DNA of 64,000 nt. It comes from a virus. The notes under the pieces were generated by a model, which saw only the letters and a program-made list of their open reading frames with translations, did not search any database and was not told the DNA's origin. The position numbers and the translations under genes were made by a program. Each line of letters begins with the position of its first letter. Position 1 is the stretch's first letter. Where the stretch lies: positions 1-64,000 of the IMG/VR virus record IMGVR_UViG_3300042477_000802, one strand, 5' to 3'. This document shows, one piece after another, positions 30,887 through 39,598 of the stretch.

Positions 30887-32428
30887 ATGAGCCAACTATC
30901 TACAATCTTAAAATTAGCTGATTTATTTTATCGAAGGGTCTTGCGGTCTCTCGGTCAAACTACATATTATACTATGCCAGATGATGACACGGGAGAGGAT
31001 GACTTTTCTTTAACTGGAAATATTGAAGCTGATTATGACTCCATTGATATTAAAAATCCAGAATTATTTTCTTTATTAGAAGCATTCTATAATCAATATA
31101 ATGTATTTATGGATACTTTAGAAGAGGAAGATGAGGATGTAGGTAATTCTATTGAAGTGTATGATACCTTTAAAAGGTTGTATGAAAAGTTACTGAATAA
31201 TGCGTATATTGGAAGTTCGTCATTTTTAGAGAATGAGGATATAGATCCTGCTTCATTAAATAAATTTATTGAAAATGTTTTTAACGATGTGTACCAGCAT
31301 ATTAAAAAACATGAAGAAGACGGTGTGTCTGAAGCAGAAATGATGGCTTTGGTATTACCGGAAGAATTTGGTTATTCGACTGAAATGGAAGGTAATCCTA
31401 ATGCTGAGGGTTATCGGGCTAAAAGAATGCACGATGCCTCTGAAAAAGCCAAAGAAACACTTGAATTGTATAAGACTAATCCTCTATTTAAAAAGAAATA
31501 CGAAGCATTACAAGCGGCAGCTAGAAAAAGATATTTAAAAATGAAAGCCGACCCAGAAAAATGGAAATTGCATCAAGCTAAAAGACAAGCATGGTATCAA
31601 GAGACGCAAAAAGATAAAGATAAATATGATTCAATATTAGCTAGAGAAAAATCTAGACAAACAGAATTACGTAAAAAAATGAAAGAAGATCCTGAACTTT
31701 ATGTTCAATATCGAGATAAAATAAGAAGTGCTGTTCAAGAAACTAGAAAAAAACGAGTGGTAGACATTGAACAACTAGCTATTGTATATAAAGCTAATGC
31801 TGCTAAAATTGGCTTATTACCAGATAACGACCCAGAAAAGTCGAAACTAATAAATGAAAATAAAAAATTACAGCAAAAAATGACTGCTATTGCTAAAGTT
31901 TTAGCAGCTACAGAGCAAAGTAGCTTTCATGTATCACGTGAAAAAGAAATAGAAGATAGAAAAGTTCGTCGAGATTCTGGCACTTTGGATGGTGTCAATT
32001 TGAGTTTAAAACAAAAAACTCAAAGCGCAAAAAGTGAAATTAAAAAGAAATTGCTAAAAAGCGTAGATAAACATCCAGAAATTATTGAGATACGTTTAAA
32101 AATAACAGCGGCCTTTGCGTTATTCAAAGAATCCCCAACTGAGGAGAATAAAGAGAATTTAAAGAGATTAGAAGCAATAGCTAAAAATATGGCTGATACA
32201 TTAGTGAATGTAAACCCTATTTTTATCAAGGCTAGTGAAGATATTAATCAAATTGAAAATTTTAGAAAAATGGTAGAGAAAGTAGTTAAACAAGAATCTT
32301 TACCATTCTCAATAGAAGAATTGATATCTATGGGAGAAAAGTTAATAGTTAACTTTAATAAAGAGAAAGAATATAAATCTCCACTTAATGCTTTGCAAGT
32401 AGTCTTAGACTCCTTAAGGAACCAATGA
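30887..32428 (+). CDS. Large coiled-coil protein, unknown
   Basis: The 513-residue protein opens with LSTILKLADLFYRRVLRSLG, an acidic stretch (TLEEEDEDVG) follows, then long lysine/glutamate-rich helices (AARKRYLKMKADPEKWKLHQ and beyond) predicted to form coiled coils. Not recognised; a structural or scaffold role is possible. It is one of few plus-strand genes and overlaps the 65-residue gene behind it by ATGA. Confidence 0.7.
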   Translation: MSQLSTILKLADLFYRRVLRSLGQTTYYTMPDDDTGEDDFSLTGNIEADYDSIDIKNPELFSLLEAFYNQYNVFMDTLEEEDEDVGNSIEVYDTFKRLYEKLLNNAYIGSSSFLENEDIDPASLNKFIENVFNDVYQHIKKHEEDGVSEAEMMALVLPEEFGYSTEMEGNPNAEGYRAKRMHDASEKAKETLELYKTNPLFKKKYEALQAAARKRYLKMKADPEKWKLHQAKRQAWYQETQKDKDKYDSILAREKSRQTELRKKMKEDPELYVQYRDKIRSAVQETRKKRVVDIEQLAIVYKANAAKIGLLPDNDPEKSKLINENKKLQQKMTAIAKVLAATEQSSFHVSREKEIEDRKVRRDSGTLDGVNLSLKQKTQSAKSEIKKKLLKSVDKHPEIIEIRLKITAAFALFKESPTEENKENLKRLEAIAKNMADTLVNVNPIFIKASEDINQIENFRKMVEKVVKQESLPFSIEELISMGEKLIVNFNKEKEYKSPLNALQVVLDSLRNQ

Positions 32429-32622
32429 AAAATAAAAAAATAGCTTTCTTAGATGATAGAAACCTCAAACTAACTGCTGAAGAAGAAGCCGCATTAAGAA
32501 GAGCCTCTCCAGAAGTATTAGCCGAAGCAGAAGCATATAGTTCTGCAGTTATTGATAAGGTTATTCAAGAATTAATTGATGAAGAGGATAAAAAATTAGC
32601 TGCTATTTTAGCTCAAGAATAA
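32425..32622 (+). CDS. Small acidic helical protein
   Basis: The 65-residue product (LTAEEEAALRRASPEVLAEA ... KLAAILAQE) is coupled to the coiled-coil gene by an ATGA overlap. Role unknown; possibly a partner of that protein. Confidence 0.65.
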   Translation: MKNKKIAFLDDRNLKLTAEEEAALRRASPEVLAEAEAYSSAVIDKVIQELIDEEDKKLAAILAQE

Positions 32623-33215
32623 GGTTGTTGAGATAATAACCCAGTTAAAATTTCATTTACTTTATTTAAATTCTTCACTAAAAAGATAGAGTTCTTACTA
32701 CCAATTTGTCTCATGTAATTATTATTTTCTCCTGGAATAGAGAAATTAAATTCTATCCATCTTTCTTTTGGTAAGCAATCAGCGGAAGACAACCAAAAAC
32801 AATAATCTCTAATAACTGAGGCGCCAATGTTTTCATAATCTTGATAATCGGCTGGATTATTAAGACGGTTAACAAAGATTACCATATCTTGATGGTAATC
32901 AAATAACTCAGTAAAATCTTTGGGAGAAAAGAGACCATCGATTACAAACTGATGTGTCTGATAATTTTTTTTATTAATTGAAATAATATCTTGAATATTG
33001 CTAACAATTAGTTTGGGATTTTCTTTTATTCTTTCTAACAGCCAAGTATGTTTAGCGTCTTGATATTGACTTATCGTTTCTGATTCTAATGGCTCTCTAA
33101 AAGAGGAGAGAATCCAAGACGTAGCATCAATATATCCATAATTATGATGGGACGCAATATATTTGGCCACGGTGGTTCTTCCACTTTGGGGCATACCTAT
33201 CAGAAAAATTTGCAT
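32613..33215 (-). CDS. P-loop nucleoside/nucleotide kinase-like protein
   Basis: The 200-residue protein has Walker A GMPQSGRTTVAKYIA at the start and the size of adenylate- or dNMP-kinase-type proteins. Substrate unclear: deoxynucleotides or polynucleotide ends. It follows the 5'-3' exonuclease by seven bases, an association with nucleotide metabolism or end processing. Confidence 0.8.
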   Translation of the reverse strand: MQIFLIGMPQSGRTTVAKYIASHHNYGYIDATSWILSSFREPLESETISQYQDAKHTWLLERIKENPKLIVSNIQDIISINKKNYQTHQFVIDGLFSPKDFTELFDYHQDMVIFVNRLNNPADYQDYENIGASVIRDYCFWLSSADCLPKERWIEFNFSIPGENNNYMRQIGSKNSIFLVKNLNKVNEILTGLLSQQPYS

Positions 33216-33222
33216 AATAATC

Positions 33223-34050
33223 CTAATATTTTAGGCAATTAAAAGTTGTCACATACTTATGCCAAGACTTATCATTAGTAATGGATTCAAATTTCATTTC
33301 TTGAAATGCTTGATGCAAAGCATCAAAATTAGCATGACCATCCAGCAAAATAATTTCTTCTTCAGGAACGTGTCTAAATTCAATTAATTGTCGATTAATA
33401 TTGAAATTGGCACGATTTTCTTCGATCGAAAGAAAAGATTGAAATAGTTGAGGATGACTAATAGTGTCTAAAGCTTTTTTAGGTTTTAAGATGCCAGGAA
33501 TATTATCTGACTTATCTCCTACTAAACATTTATGAGCGACATAAGGATAAGGTGGCGCTTCGACAAATATTTTTTTAATGGGATTATAAATTTGAATATG
33601 AGGATAATTTCTTTGTAATAACTGAGTAAAATCAGAATCGCTACTGATAATAGTTAATGACTCTAACTGCATATTATCACACAGAGTGGCAATCACATCA
33701 TCGGCTTCATAAGCTTCCGCTCGACATAAAGTGATGGGAAGAAATTGCATTAATTGCAATATTTTTTCTTTAGTGGCGTAAAACTTATCTCGAGTTTCTT
33801 GTTTAGAAGCTTGTTTGATAATTCTGTTGGCTTTATAATCGGCGAATAGATCGTATCTAAATTGAGGATGACCTTCTAAGACGAAGAAGCATTTATGTGG
33901 TTTAAAATCTTCAATGATTGGCCTGAGATTTCTAAAGAAGTTAAAAGTAAAGATAGTAGTATCATCCACATCGGCTACTGGTGGTACTCCAAATTTGATA
34001 CAGGCTCTCCAGATAAAATTTAAACCATCAATTAATAAAATATTGTCCAT
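33223..34050 (-). CDS. 5'-3' exonuclease / flap endonuclease
   Basis: The 275-residue protein has the metal-site pattern of the T4 RNase H / T5 FEN family: LLIDGLNFIWRA, LEGHPQFRYDLFADYKANR, EAYEADDVIATLC, IISSDSDFTQLL and LVGDKSDNIPGI. It removes RNA primers or flaps during replication. Length is normal. The stop is TAG, followed by the kinase gene with a good AGGAT ribosome site. Confidence 0.92.
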   Translation of the reverse strand: MDNILLIDGLNFIWRACIKFGVPPVADVDDTTIFTFNFFRNLRPIIEDFKPHKCFFVLEGHPQFRYDLFADYKANRIIKQASKQETRDKFYATKEKILQLMQFLPITLCRAEAYEADDVIATLCDNMQLESLTIISSDSDFTQLLQRNYPHIQIYNPIKKIFVEAPPYPYVAHKCLVGDKSDNIPGILKPKKALDTISHPQLFQSFLSIEENRANFNINRQLIEFRHVPEEEIILLDGHANFDALHQAFQEMKFESITNDKSWHKYVTTFNCLKY

Positions 34051-34051
34051 C

Positions 34052-34372
34052 TTATTGGAGAACTTTCAAACGCAATAATCTAAAATTGTACAGGCTCATT
34101 TGGTTAAGTAACCAATCTGATCCTACTTCAATACGACGAGTAGAATTAATATAAACTGGTTTGCCCCAAGCTTTTCGATAAGCATTGGGATATTGAATCT
34201 TATCCCCTGATTTATTTTGATAATGATAGGACTCACCTACTAATATAGGTGGGCTATCTCCATCAATAATAGAGATGGGGCAATTGGATTCGGCATTTAC
34301 CGATTTCCTAATTTCTCTCTTAATTAGTCGTGATAGATTTTTTTTTTCTGTTAATTTTAACATTAGTTGCAC
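34052..34372 (-). CDS. Unknown 106-residue protein
   Basis: Not recognised. Basic protein (KNLSRLIKREIRKSVNAESN) with a central PPILVGESYHYQN. A GTG start is used if the first codon is kept; the ATG at codon 4 is equally possible. One base separates its stop from the exonuclease start. Confidence 0.6.
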   Translation of the reverse strand: MQLMLKLTEKKNLSRLIKREIRKSVNAESNCPISIIDGDSPPILVGESYHYQNKSGDKIQYPNAYRKAWGKPVYINSTRRIEVGSDWLLNQMSLYNFRLLRLKVLQ

Positions 34373-34403
34373 CTAAGGCTGTCAATTTAAACGCATTGAT
34401 AAT

Positions 34404-34745
34404 ATGAATAAAACGGGATACATGTTAAGATGGGCTTGGCTTTATCAACAAAAGCAAGCCGCTAAACCTGAGATTAATTTAGTTAAAAAAATAGTCAGAA
34501 ACTCTATTGAAGATCTCTTCAAAAAGTTTCCATTAGTTATGGATGGTTTAGTCTATGTATCTCATGTTACTATGCCAGCTGAACAGACGATAGCTTTTAC
34601 TCTTAATCTAGACAAGAATAAACAAGAGACTATTAATAAACATAAAGAAAAAAGAGATAAGTTAATTAACTTAGCAGTTAAAAGTTCTTTGAAAGAAAAC
34701 TTTCAAAAGGATTTTGATTTAGGATTTCAAGAAATTTTGGTTTAA
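34404..34745 (+). CDS. Unknown 113-residue protein
   Basis: Not recognised. Lysine-rich, helical (NLVKKIVRNSIEDLFKKFPL, then a beta core, then KQETINKHKEKRDKL). Plus strand, divergent from the 106-residue gene, convergent and slightly overlapping with 34742-34954. Confidence 0.6.
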   Translation: MNKTGYMLRWAWLYQQKQAAKPEINLVKKIVRNSIEDLFKKFPLVMDGLVYVSHVTMPAEQTIAFTLNLDKNKQETINKHKEKRDKLINLAVKSSLKENFQKDFDLGFQEILV

Positions 34746-34954
34746 TTTTTAATTATATCCGGCTCGGTAATATGTCGGGTTAATCTTTCAAACTCAGTAA
34801 AAATAATAACCGATATTAAATACATCCCTTTTCTTTCTTCATTTTGAGCATTGCGAACACATGAGGCAAATAAGTTCTGTCTAATTTGTAGTAGACGTTC
34901 CTTATTAGCCTCATTTATTTCTTCAATGTCTAGAAAGGTGTTTTTTATTGACAT
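34742..34954 (-). CDS. Unknown 70-residue protein
   Basis: Not recognised. Helical, with a charged start and NEERKGMYLISVIIFTEFER. It ends in convergence with the 113-residue plus-strand gene and follows the lipoprotein gene. Confidence 0.55.
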   Translation of the reverse strand: MSIKNTFLDIEEINEANKERLLQIRQNLFASCVRNAQNEERKGMYLISVIIFTEFERLTRHITEPDIIKN

Positions 34955-35520
34955 TACCTAATAATTAAACTAGCCGCTATCTGCGAACATAATTCAGCAT
35001 TATCTCCAAATCCGCCGCAAGATAAATTATATGCATTATTATTCTTGACAGTCACCCAATTATCTACAATTACCTCATTCTTGAGGGCTTTAATTAATAC
35101 AAAATTATGACCATTTATCATAACTGGATCGGCAGAAATTACTTCTGCATCAATTCCTTTGAGACTTCTCAGTGAAAGAATTACAAAAGTATCAAATGAT
35201 TCATTAAAAGTTTCCCTAATGAAAATTACCATGGCCTCACGATTGGGAGATCGTAAGACAACCCCACAATTTTGTGGAGTACATTCTCCTTGCTCTCCTT
35301 CTAGGGGCCATGGTTCTGGCAACGTAAACTCCCAATTTTCTTGGGAAAATGTAAATTTCTCTGGTGGTTTGGGTACTGGAACTTCAGTAGGTTCTGCAGA
35401 GGGAACAATGGTAGCAGGCAAATCTACCGTATTCCCTCCGTTAGAGGACGAATTTCCTGCACAAGCCGAGCAAGACATTAAACTAACTGCTAATAGAGAT
35501 GTTAAAAAAATACTTTTCAT
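34954..35520 (-). CDS. Predicted secreted lipoprotein
   Basis: The 188-residue protein has a signal peptide (MKSIFLTSLLAVSLMSCSAC) with a lipobox-like LMSC, then a proline/glutamate linker (PSAEPTEVPVPKPPEK) and a compact beta-rich domain with paired cysteines (CTPQNCGV ... LSCGGFGDNAELC). It would sit in a bacterial membrane, possibly for superinfection exclusion or host-surface change. Start is clear. Confidence 0.78.
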   Translation of the reverse strand: MKSIFLTSLLAVSLMSCSACAGNSSSNGGNTVDLPATIVPSAEPTEVPVPKPPEKFTFSQENWEFTLPEPWPLEGEQGECTPQNCGVVLRSPNREAMVIFIRETFNESFDTFVILSLRSLKGIDAEVISADPVMINGHNFVLIKALKNEVIVDNWVTVKNNNAYNLSCGGFGDNAELCSQIAASLIIR

Positions 35521-35591
35521 ATGAACCTTTCTATGCCTTGTCGGCGTCTTTAGACATCTAGATATCTAGATTCTATTATCTAAGAATAATG

Positions 35592-35615
35592 GCCCCTTCG
35601 TATCTCGTAAGGGGC
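35592..35615 (-). terminator. Hairpin, possible terminator
   Basis: GCCCCTT/AAGGGGC with a 10-base loop lies after the stop of 35628-36035, followed on the minus strand by CATTATTCTTA, a weak T-run. An ATCTAGATATCTAGAT palindrome follows at about 35552-35567. Confidence 0.4.
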
Positions 35616-35627
35616 ATGATTCCTATA

Positions 35628-36035
35628 TCACTCGTTTTCTGCCGAATCATCCTCGGATACATCTGAGGTAACCTGTGAGGTTACTTTGCTTTCCATCGCA
35701 GCTACCTTAGCCTCTAAATCACTTTTCATTTGTTTTTTAGTCAACTCTTTAGACAGTTTAGCTTGTTCTTTTTTATTTTTATCAGCTGCCCTCATAATGC
35801 CGCCATGAGCACCACGAGTGACATACCATTCAGGATGGTTCCGAATATATTCTCGGACAAAAGGATCGGCCCGTCGTACCTGTTTCTCATCCCAGTTATT
35901 ACGAACAGCAATCATTCCTAATAAAACAGGGAATTGTAGATTGGTATCTCCAGACCAGCTATTGAGAACTTCATCTGTCGAATCAATTAATTGATTGATA
36001 TCTTGTAGTAATTTATCCTTAGTAGGGTTATTCAT
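35628..36035 (-). CDS. RGAHGG-motif protein
   Basis: The start MNNPTKDKLLQDINQLIDST is preferred; it overlaps the upstream stop by a few bases. The protein is helical, with HPEWYVTRGAHGGIMRAADK, which shares RGAHGG with the protein at 48134-48463, suggesting one small winged-helix-like family. The acidic C-terminus ends VTSDVSEDDSAENE. Role unknown. Confidence 0.68.
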   Translation of the reverse strand: MNNPTKDKLLQDINQLIDSTDEVLNSWSGDTNLQFPVLLGMIAVRNNWDEKQVRRADPFVREYIRNHPEWYVTRGAHGGIMRAADKNKKEQAKLSKELTKKQMKSDLEAKVAAMESKVTSQVTSDVSEDDSAENE

Positions 36036-36282
36036 GTTTTTCTTCCTTATCTGTGTTAATGTAATTAACAATTTTATGGTTGTATGCTATCCAGGCCCAG
36101 ACAACCAGGGCAATTAAAATCCCAATTACCAATGGCCATTTAGAAGTAGGATACGCTTGAGTCAGTTCTAACATCACCACTAGAGCAATGGTAGAGCAAA
36201 TAATAGTATTCATCATTGAGACTAATACTAACAGTGGCGCTTTCCTACTTAACAAGTGTAGATTGGTCTTAAATCTTTTCAT
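36028..36282 (-). CDS. Two-span membrane protein
   Basis: The 84-residue protein has two hydrophobic segments (LLVLVSMMNTIICSTIALVV and WPLVIGILIALVVWAWIA) and charged ends. Inner-membrane location is likely; role unknown. Confidence 0.68.
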   Translation of the reverse strand: MKRFKTNLHLLSRKAPLLVLVSMMNTIICSTIALVVMLELTQAYPTSKWPLVIGILIALVVWAWIAYNHKIVNYINTDKEEKHE

Positions 36283-36305
36283 AAGATGAGTGTCTTAGTC
36301 AGAAA

Positions 36306-36578
36306 TTAGACTGACTTAACGAATCTGCCTCGCAAGTCACGTACATTATAGTACGTCTTGTTTCCAGCTGTGGCTAGGGCTCCGTTATTTTTTTTATTTT
36401 TGGACTGCTGGAGCGCATAAAATTCGCCCAACGTGAAAACAAAAGTCAAATTATTACGAACTAACTCGTTCGCAACAGGCAAGAAATCAGTCTCAGAATC
36501 TACTTGCTTTTGAACATCACGAGCCAAATTCTCAATTTTGGCAGCTAACACCTTAACATCATTTAACTTATTTGACAT
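36306..36578 (-). CDS. Small helical protein with RGRFVK tail
   Basis: The start MSNKLNDVKVLAAKIENLAR is preferred over an ATG six codons earlier inside the upstream gene. It ends RDLRGRFVKSV, matching the RDSRGRFVKVTN end of the VWA protein at 26615-27328. Probably made with the 93-residue gene before it. Confidence 0.66.
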   Translation of the reverse strand: MSNKLNDVKVLAAKIENLARDVQKQVDSETDFLPVANELVRNNLTFVFTLGEFYALQQSKNKKNNGALATAGNKTYYNVRDLRGRFVKSV

Positions 36579-36592
36579 AATCAATCCTTTTA

Positions 36593-36874
36593 TCAATTAG
36601 TTTCTGGTAAACCATTGGGATTAGCTAACACACTAATAATTTTAGCTAAAGCATCTTCTTTACCCGGAATAGAAGATTGAGCAATAACACTCTTCATGTC
36701 AGCAATGAGTGCGGTAGACTCATTTGCGATACTAACCGCAAGGCCCATACATTTAGACATGTTAAGTACATACTGATGCTTTTCCGCAGTTTTTTTATTC
36801 TCTTCTGTGGTTTTCATACTGGCTTCTAATTCTGCCACTAGTGACTTGAGTAACGATAAATCAATATTTGCCAT
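36593..36874 (-). CDS. Unknown 93-residue helical protein
   Basis: Not recognised. Helical throughout (LLKSLVAELEASMKTTEENK). It has an ideal ribosome site, TAGGAG then ATAATT before ATG, where the TAG is the stop of the kinase-fold gene. That overlap of stop and ribosome site couples the two genes. Confidence 0.66.
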   Translation of the reverse strand: MANIDLSLLKSLVAELEASMKTTEENKKTAEKHQYVLNMSKCMGLAVSIANESTALIADMKSVIAQSSIPGKEDALAKIISVLANPNGLPETN

Positions 36875-36883
36875 AATTATCTC

Positions 36884-37504
36884 CTATTTTGTTCTATCAA
36901 AATCTATAAGTTTAAAGTTTCCATCACTATCCTTCATAAGATTTCTTGGATGAAGATCCGAATGTTGGATAGTTAATTTATTTAAATTTTTACAAAAAAA
37001 CATAACCTTGTGTAAGTCGAAGTCAAGCCCAATCGATAAGCCTTGTAATATTTTATTAATTTCTAATGAAGAATATTTCTTTATTTTATTTTGATCTTCA
37101 TGAGAGACTAAAGAATGAAAAACTTTAATTTCATCCTCTGACAGAGGATGGAGTTTTTCCATAATATAATAATAAAGTAAAAATCTTTGCGGCTGATTAT
37201 TTATCGTTCTAGTATGGACTCCTAATTTATCATAATAATAAACTTTAGCGAGCAAGTTATTATTTGATAATAATATTGAGTGTAATACTTTCGATAAGTG
37301 AATCCAAGTATGTTCGATATTTTTATCCGTAGAATATGGCGGCTCGTAATAAGCCCCCAATTTAATTACTTTATCTGGGCACTCAATGATATTAAATACT
37401 TGACCATCTGCGCCAGATCCCAATTCCTTTCCTAAGGAAAGGGTTTGATTGTTCTCATCAATGAAACAATAATTATACTGGTTAACTAAAGGTAAAACCT
37501 GCAT
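36884..37504 (-). CDS. Protein-kinase-fold protein
   Basis: The 206-residue protein has the glycine-rich loop (LGSGADGQVFNI), a lysine (VIKLGAY), the catalytic loop (LTIQHSDLHPRNLM) and metal-binding DFD (FKLIDFDRTK at the very end). These are all key kinase-fold residues, in short form as in phage and bacterial small kinases. The substrate could be a protein or a small molecule. It ends with TAG. Confidence 0.82.
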   Translation of the reverse strand: MQVLPLVNQYNYCFIDENNQTLSLGKELGSGADGQVFNIIECPDKVIKLGAYYEPPYSTDKNIEHTWIHLSKVLHSILLSNNNLLAKVYYYDKLGVHTRTINNQPQRFLLYYYIMEKLHPLSEDEIKVFHSLVSHEDQNKIKKYSSLEINKILQGLSIGLDFDLHKVMFFCKNLNKLTIQHSDLHPRNLMKDSDGNFKLIDFDRTK

Positions 37505-37505
37505 T

Positions 37506-38231
37506 TCACTTTAAAACTATTAATCGACGTTTAAGATTATTTTGTTTAACTCCATGTGCGGCAAAAGAAATACCCATCTGGTCTCGATACAATCGATCAG
37601 CATTGAAGCATAATCGACAATCAGTACATCCAATTTCTTTGCCTCCCGGCTTTGTTTGAGCTGGGCAAGGAATCCACTTAACATCAGACCCTGGTAAAGA
37701 ATAAGCTTTAGTGGTGGTATGTTCTGGAACCACAATAGCCGGAGCATAACCTTGCTGTCTAGCCAACTCTACCTCTGCGGTAGAGGTAACTGAAGCTAAA
37801 ATAGATACTTGAGACCATTCATGTCGAGGAACTTTTTTCCAAGCGTGAGTATAAGACCAACAGTCTCCTCCTCCTCTTTTTTTCCAGCGAGCAATCGCTT
37901 TATTGATCAAACGAGTTCCAGTAATAGTCCGAGAATCTCCGGCGACATGCAATCTTAGATCTCGATGTGCTGGAACATCTCCTCCTTGATAAGCAGAATC
38001 AATAGCTTTGACTTCAGCCTGCGCCGCTTGCACGGGAGAAATGTGCTCTGACTTTTGATCGAGACGGGCATTAGTTATCCCAACATAAGATGTTTGGGCA
38101 TAGCATCCTTCTCCCATTAATGGGCAATCAGTCGGGCAAGACGCCTTAATAGAAACATAAGTAGCATCTGCTTTATGTGACCCCATAATTTTTTTATTGC
38201 CAGAATCTGAAACGTATATTGCTACGCTCAT
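37506..38231 (-). CDS. Cysteine-rich phage protein, gp88-like
   Basis: The 241-residue protein has CPTDCPLMGEGCYAQ, DLRLHVAGDSRT, SILASVTSTAEVELARQ and CPAQTKPGGKEIGCTDCRLC. These patterns recall the gene-product-88 family of phage proteins, whose role is not established. Two cysteine clusters could hold metal. There is no overlap with other genes apart from close spacing. Confidence 0.72.
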   Translation of the reverse strand: MSVAIYVSDSGNKKIMGSHKADATYVSIKASCPTDCPLMGEGCYAQTSYVGITNARLDQKSEHISPVQAAQAEVKAIDSAYQGGDVPAHRDLRLHVAGDSRTITGTRLINKAIARWKKRGGGDCWSYTHAWKKVPRHEWSQVSILASVTSTAEVELARQQGYAPAIVVPEHTTTKAYSLPGSDVKWIPCPAQTKPGGKEIGCTDCRLCFNADRLYRDQMGISFAAHGVKQNNLKRRLIVLK

Positions 38232-38265
38232 ATTTTACCCGCTTTGCACTTAGCTCTGAGTGTTA

Positions 38266-38436
38266 TTATTTAGTGTCAGTAGATAGAGTTGAATCCTTCA
38301 CATCTACAAAAGGATCATTGGCTTTATAAGCCATATAAGCCTTTTTGAGACGCTCCCCATTAGCTTGATGAAGATGGAAAGCTACCCCACCTAATAAGGG
38401 GAAAAATGTAGCTAAGATACAAATTACAACTAACAT
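38266..38436 (-). CDS. 56-residue single-span membrane protein
   Basis: MLVVICILATFFPLLGGVAF is a membrane anchor, followed by a short charged tail (GERLKKAYMAYKANDPF). The ATG shares one base with the stop of the upstream gene (TGATG), a coupled start. Confidence 0.72.
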   Translation of the reverse strand: MLVVICILATFFPLLGGVAFHLHQANGERLKKAYMAYKANDPFVDVKDSTLSTDTK

Positions 38437-38675
38437 CACTTACCTTCTTTTTTATTTTTATTAGTGGTCTGCTCAGTAGCAGCTGATACTTTTTGTTCTT
38501 CTGCTAATTTAGCTAGCAAACGTTGCCTCTGACGAGTTGCTCCAGTAGGAGGCAAAGCGTTTAACTTATCTTGGGTAGTTGGATATTTTTGATGGTACTC
38601 TTCTAACATTTTTTCTGCCCGAAGACGACGCTCTGTACGAATAGCCTGAGTAACTGGTTTACCGCGTTTTGACAT
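38436..38675 (-). CDS. Small basic protein
   Basis: The 79-residue product is rich in arginine, lysine and glutamine (SKRGKPVTQAIRTERRLRAE). Possibly nucleic-acid binding. It heads a transcript from the strong promoter at 38719-38746. Confidence 0.66.
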   Translation of the reverse strand: MSKRGKPVTQAIRTERRLRAEKMLEEYHQKYPTTQDKLNALPPTGATRQRQRLLAKLAEEQKVSAATEQTTNKNKKEGK

Positions 38676-38718
38676 ATTATTTTCCTTTGTGTTAATGTTG
38701 AATGGGGAATCTCTTATT

Positions 38719-38746
38719 ATTGTATTTTTTTTAAATACCGTGTCAA
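38719..38746 (-). promoter_or_regulatory. Sigma70-like promoter
   Basis: TTGACA (38741-38746), 16-base AT-rich spacer, TACAAT (38719-38724), about 45 bases from the ATG at 38675. It is near-consensus and probably drives the genes leading down to the gp88-like and kinase-fold genes. Confidence 0.8.
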
Positions 38747-38768
38747 GTGCCAGCGCTTATTTTTAAAA

Positions 38769-39389
38769 TTAACTCTGATGAGTAGACTTCCACCAAGAAA
38801 CATATTGGTGCATTAAAATACCAGAAGCTACTCCGCAGTTAAGACTGCGAACAGATCCATACATTTCAATTTCTACAATATCTTGGCAGAAAGATTGCAT
38901 CTGGGGAGTTAATCCCACACCTTCCTCTCCAAAAATGAAGAGGGTATTAGGCACAAATTGATAGTTAGTAAGTGGAACAGACTTGCCTGTAATATTATCT
39001 ACTCCAACAATAGTATATTGGGATTGAAGAGTTGATATTTCTTCCACGGTAGAAAGCCACTGCAAATCTGTATAATTATGGGTGCCTAAAGCAGAACGCC
39101 GATCCCATTTCTTATCTCCCAGATAAAAAACTTTTTGAGCATTAAAAGCATTGGCATTACGAATCATTGTGCCAAAATTAAAATCACCCACCCAACGTTC
39201 CATGAGAACGGAAAATGGATGCGCAGTTGATCGTAAAACTTGTTTAATTTCTTCTACAGATTTTCCTTTAAGAGCATCTGTAACATTATATTGCCAGGTA
39301 CTAAAATGAGAAGTGCCCGCAGCCATAGCTTGTTGGTGTACTTCAGAAGTTAGAGAAAAATCAGGGGAGGTTCTATTTTTAACTTGCAT
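38769..39389 (-). CDS. SpoU/TrmH-family RNA 2'-O-methyltransferase
   Basis: The 206-residue protein has the three SPOUT motifs: DFNFGTMIRNANAF (motif 1), FIFGEEGVGL (motif 2) and RSLNCGVASGILMHQY (motif 3, with the AdoMet knot). It methylates tRNA or rRNA ribose. With LysRS and tRNAs nearby it belongs to a translation-support set. Confidence 0.92.
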   Translation of the reverse strand: MQVKNRTSPDFSLTSEVHQQAMAAGTSHFSTWQYNVTDALKGKSVEEIKQVLRSTAHPFSVLMERWVGDFNFGTMIRNANAFNAQKVFYLGDKKWDRRSALGTHNYTDLQWLSTVEEISTLQSQYTIVGVDNITGKSVPLTNYQFVPNTLFIFGEEGVGLTPQMQSFCQDIVEIEMYGSVRSLNCGVASGILMHQYVSWWKSTHQS

Positions 39390-39394
39390 ATGTT

Positions 39395-39595
39395 TTAATG
39401 TAAAGAATTAATATCTAATGACCAAGAATCATCAATCTGCCGTAAGAGCTCTTGATTAAACTCTTGATCGGTCCAGCCGCATTCGGCTAAGTAATTAAAA
39501 TACAATTTAAAATAATATTCTGAATCACCGGCAGCAGCCATCCTAATTAAATAGAGAGCAAAATCTTCAATAGTTTGAAAAGGAAGCTTGACCAT
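39395..39595 (-). CDS. CGW-motif small protein
   Basis: The 66-residue product (MVKLPFQTIEDFALYLIRMA ... LAECGWTDQEFNQELLRQID) shares layout with products of 59413-59604 (VKLPYQYVSD ... INACGWDEVDFIRVM) and 60281-60478 (LSCCGWNWDEILEKI). A small phage family of unknown role. Confidence 0.65.
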   Translation of the reverse strand: MVKLPFQTIEDFALYLIRMAAAGDSEYYFKLYFNYLAECGWTDQEFNQELLRQIDDSWSLDINSLH

Positions 39596-39598
39596 AAT

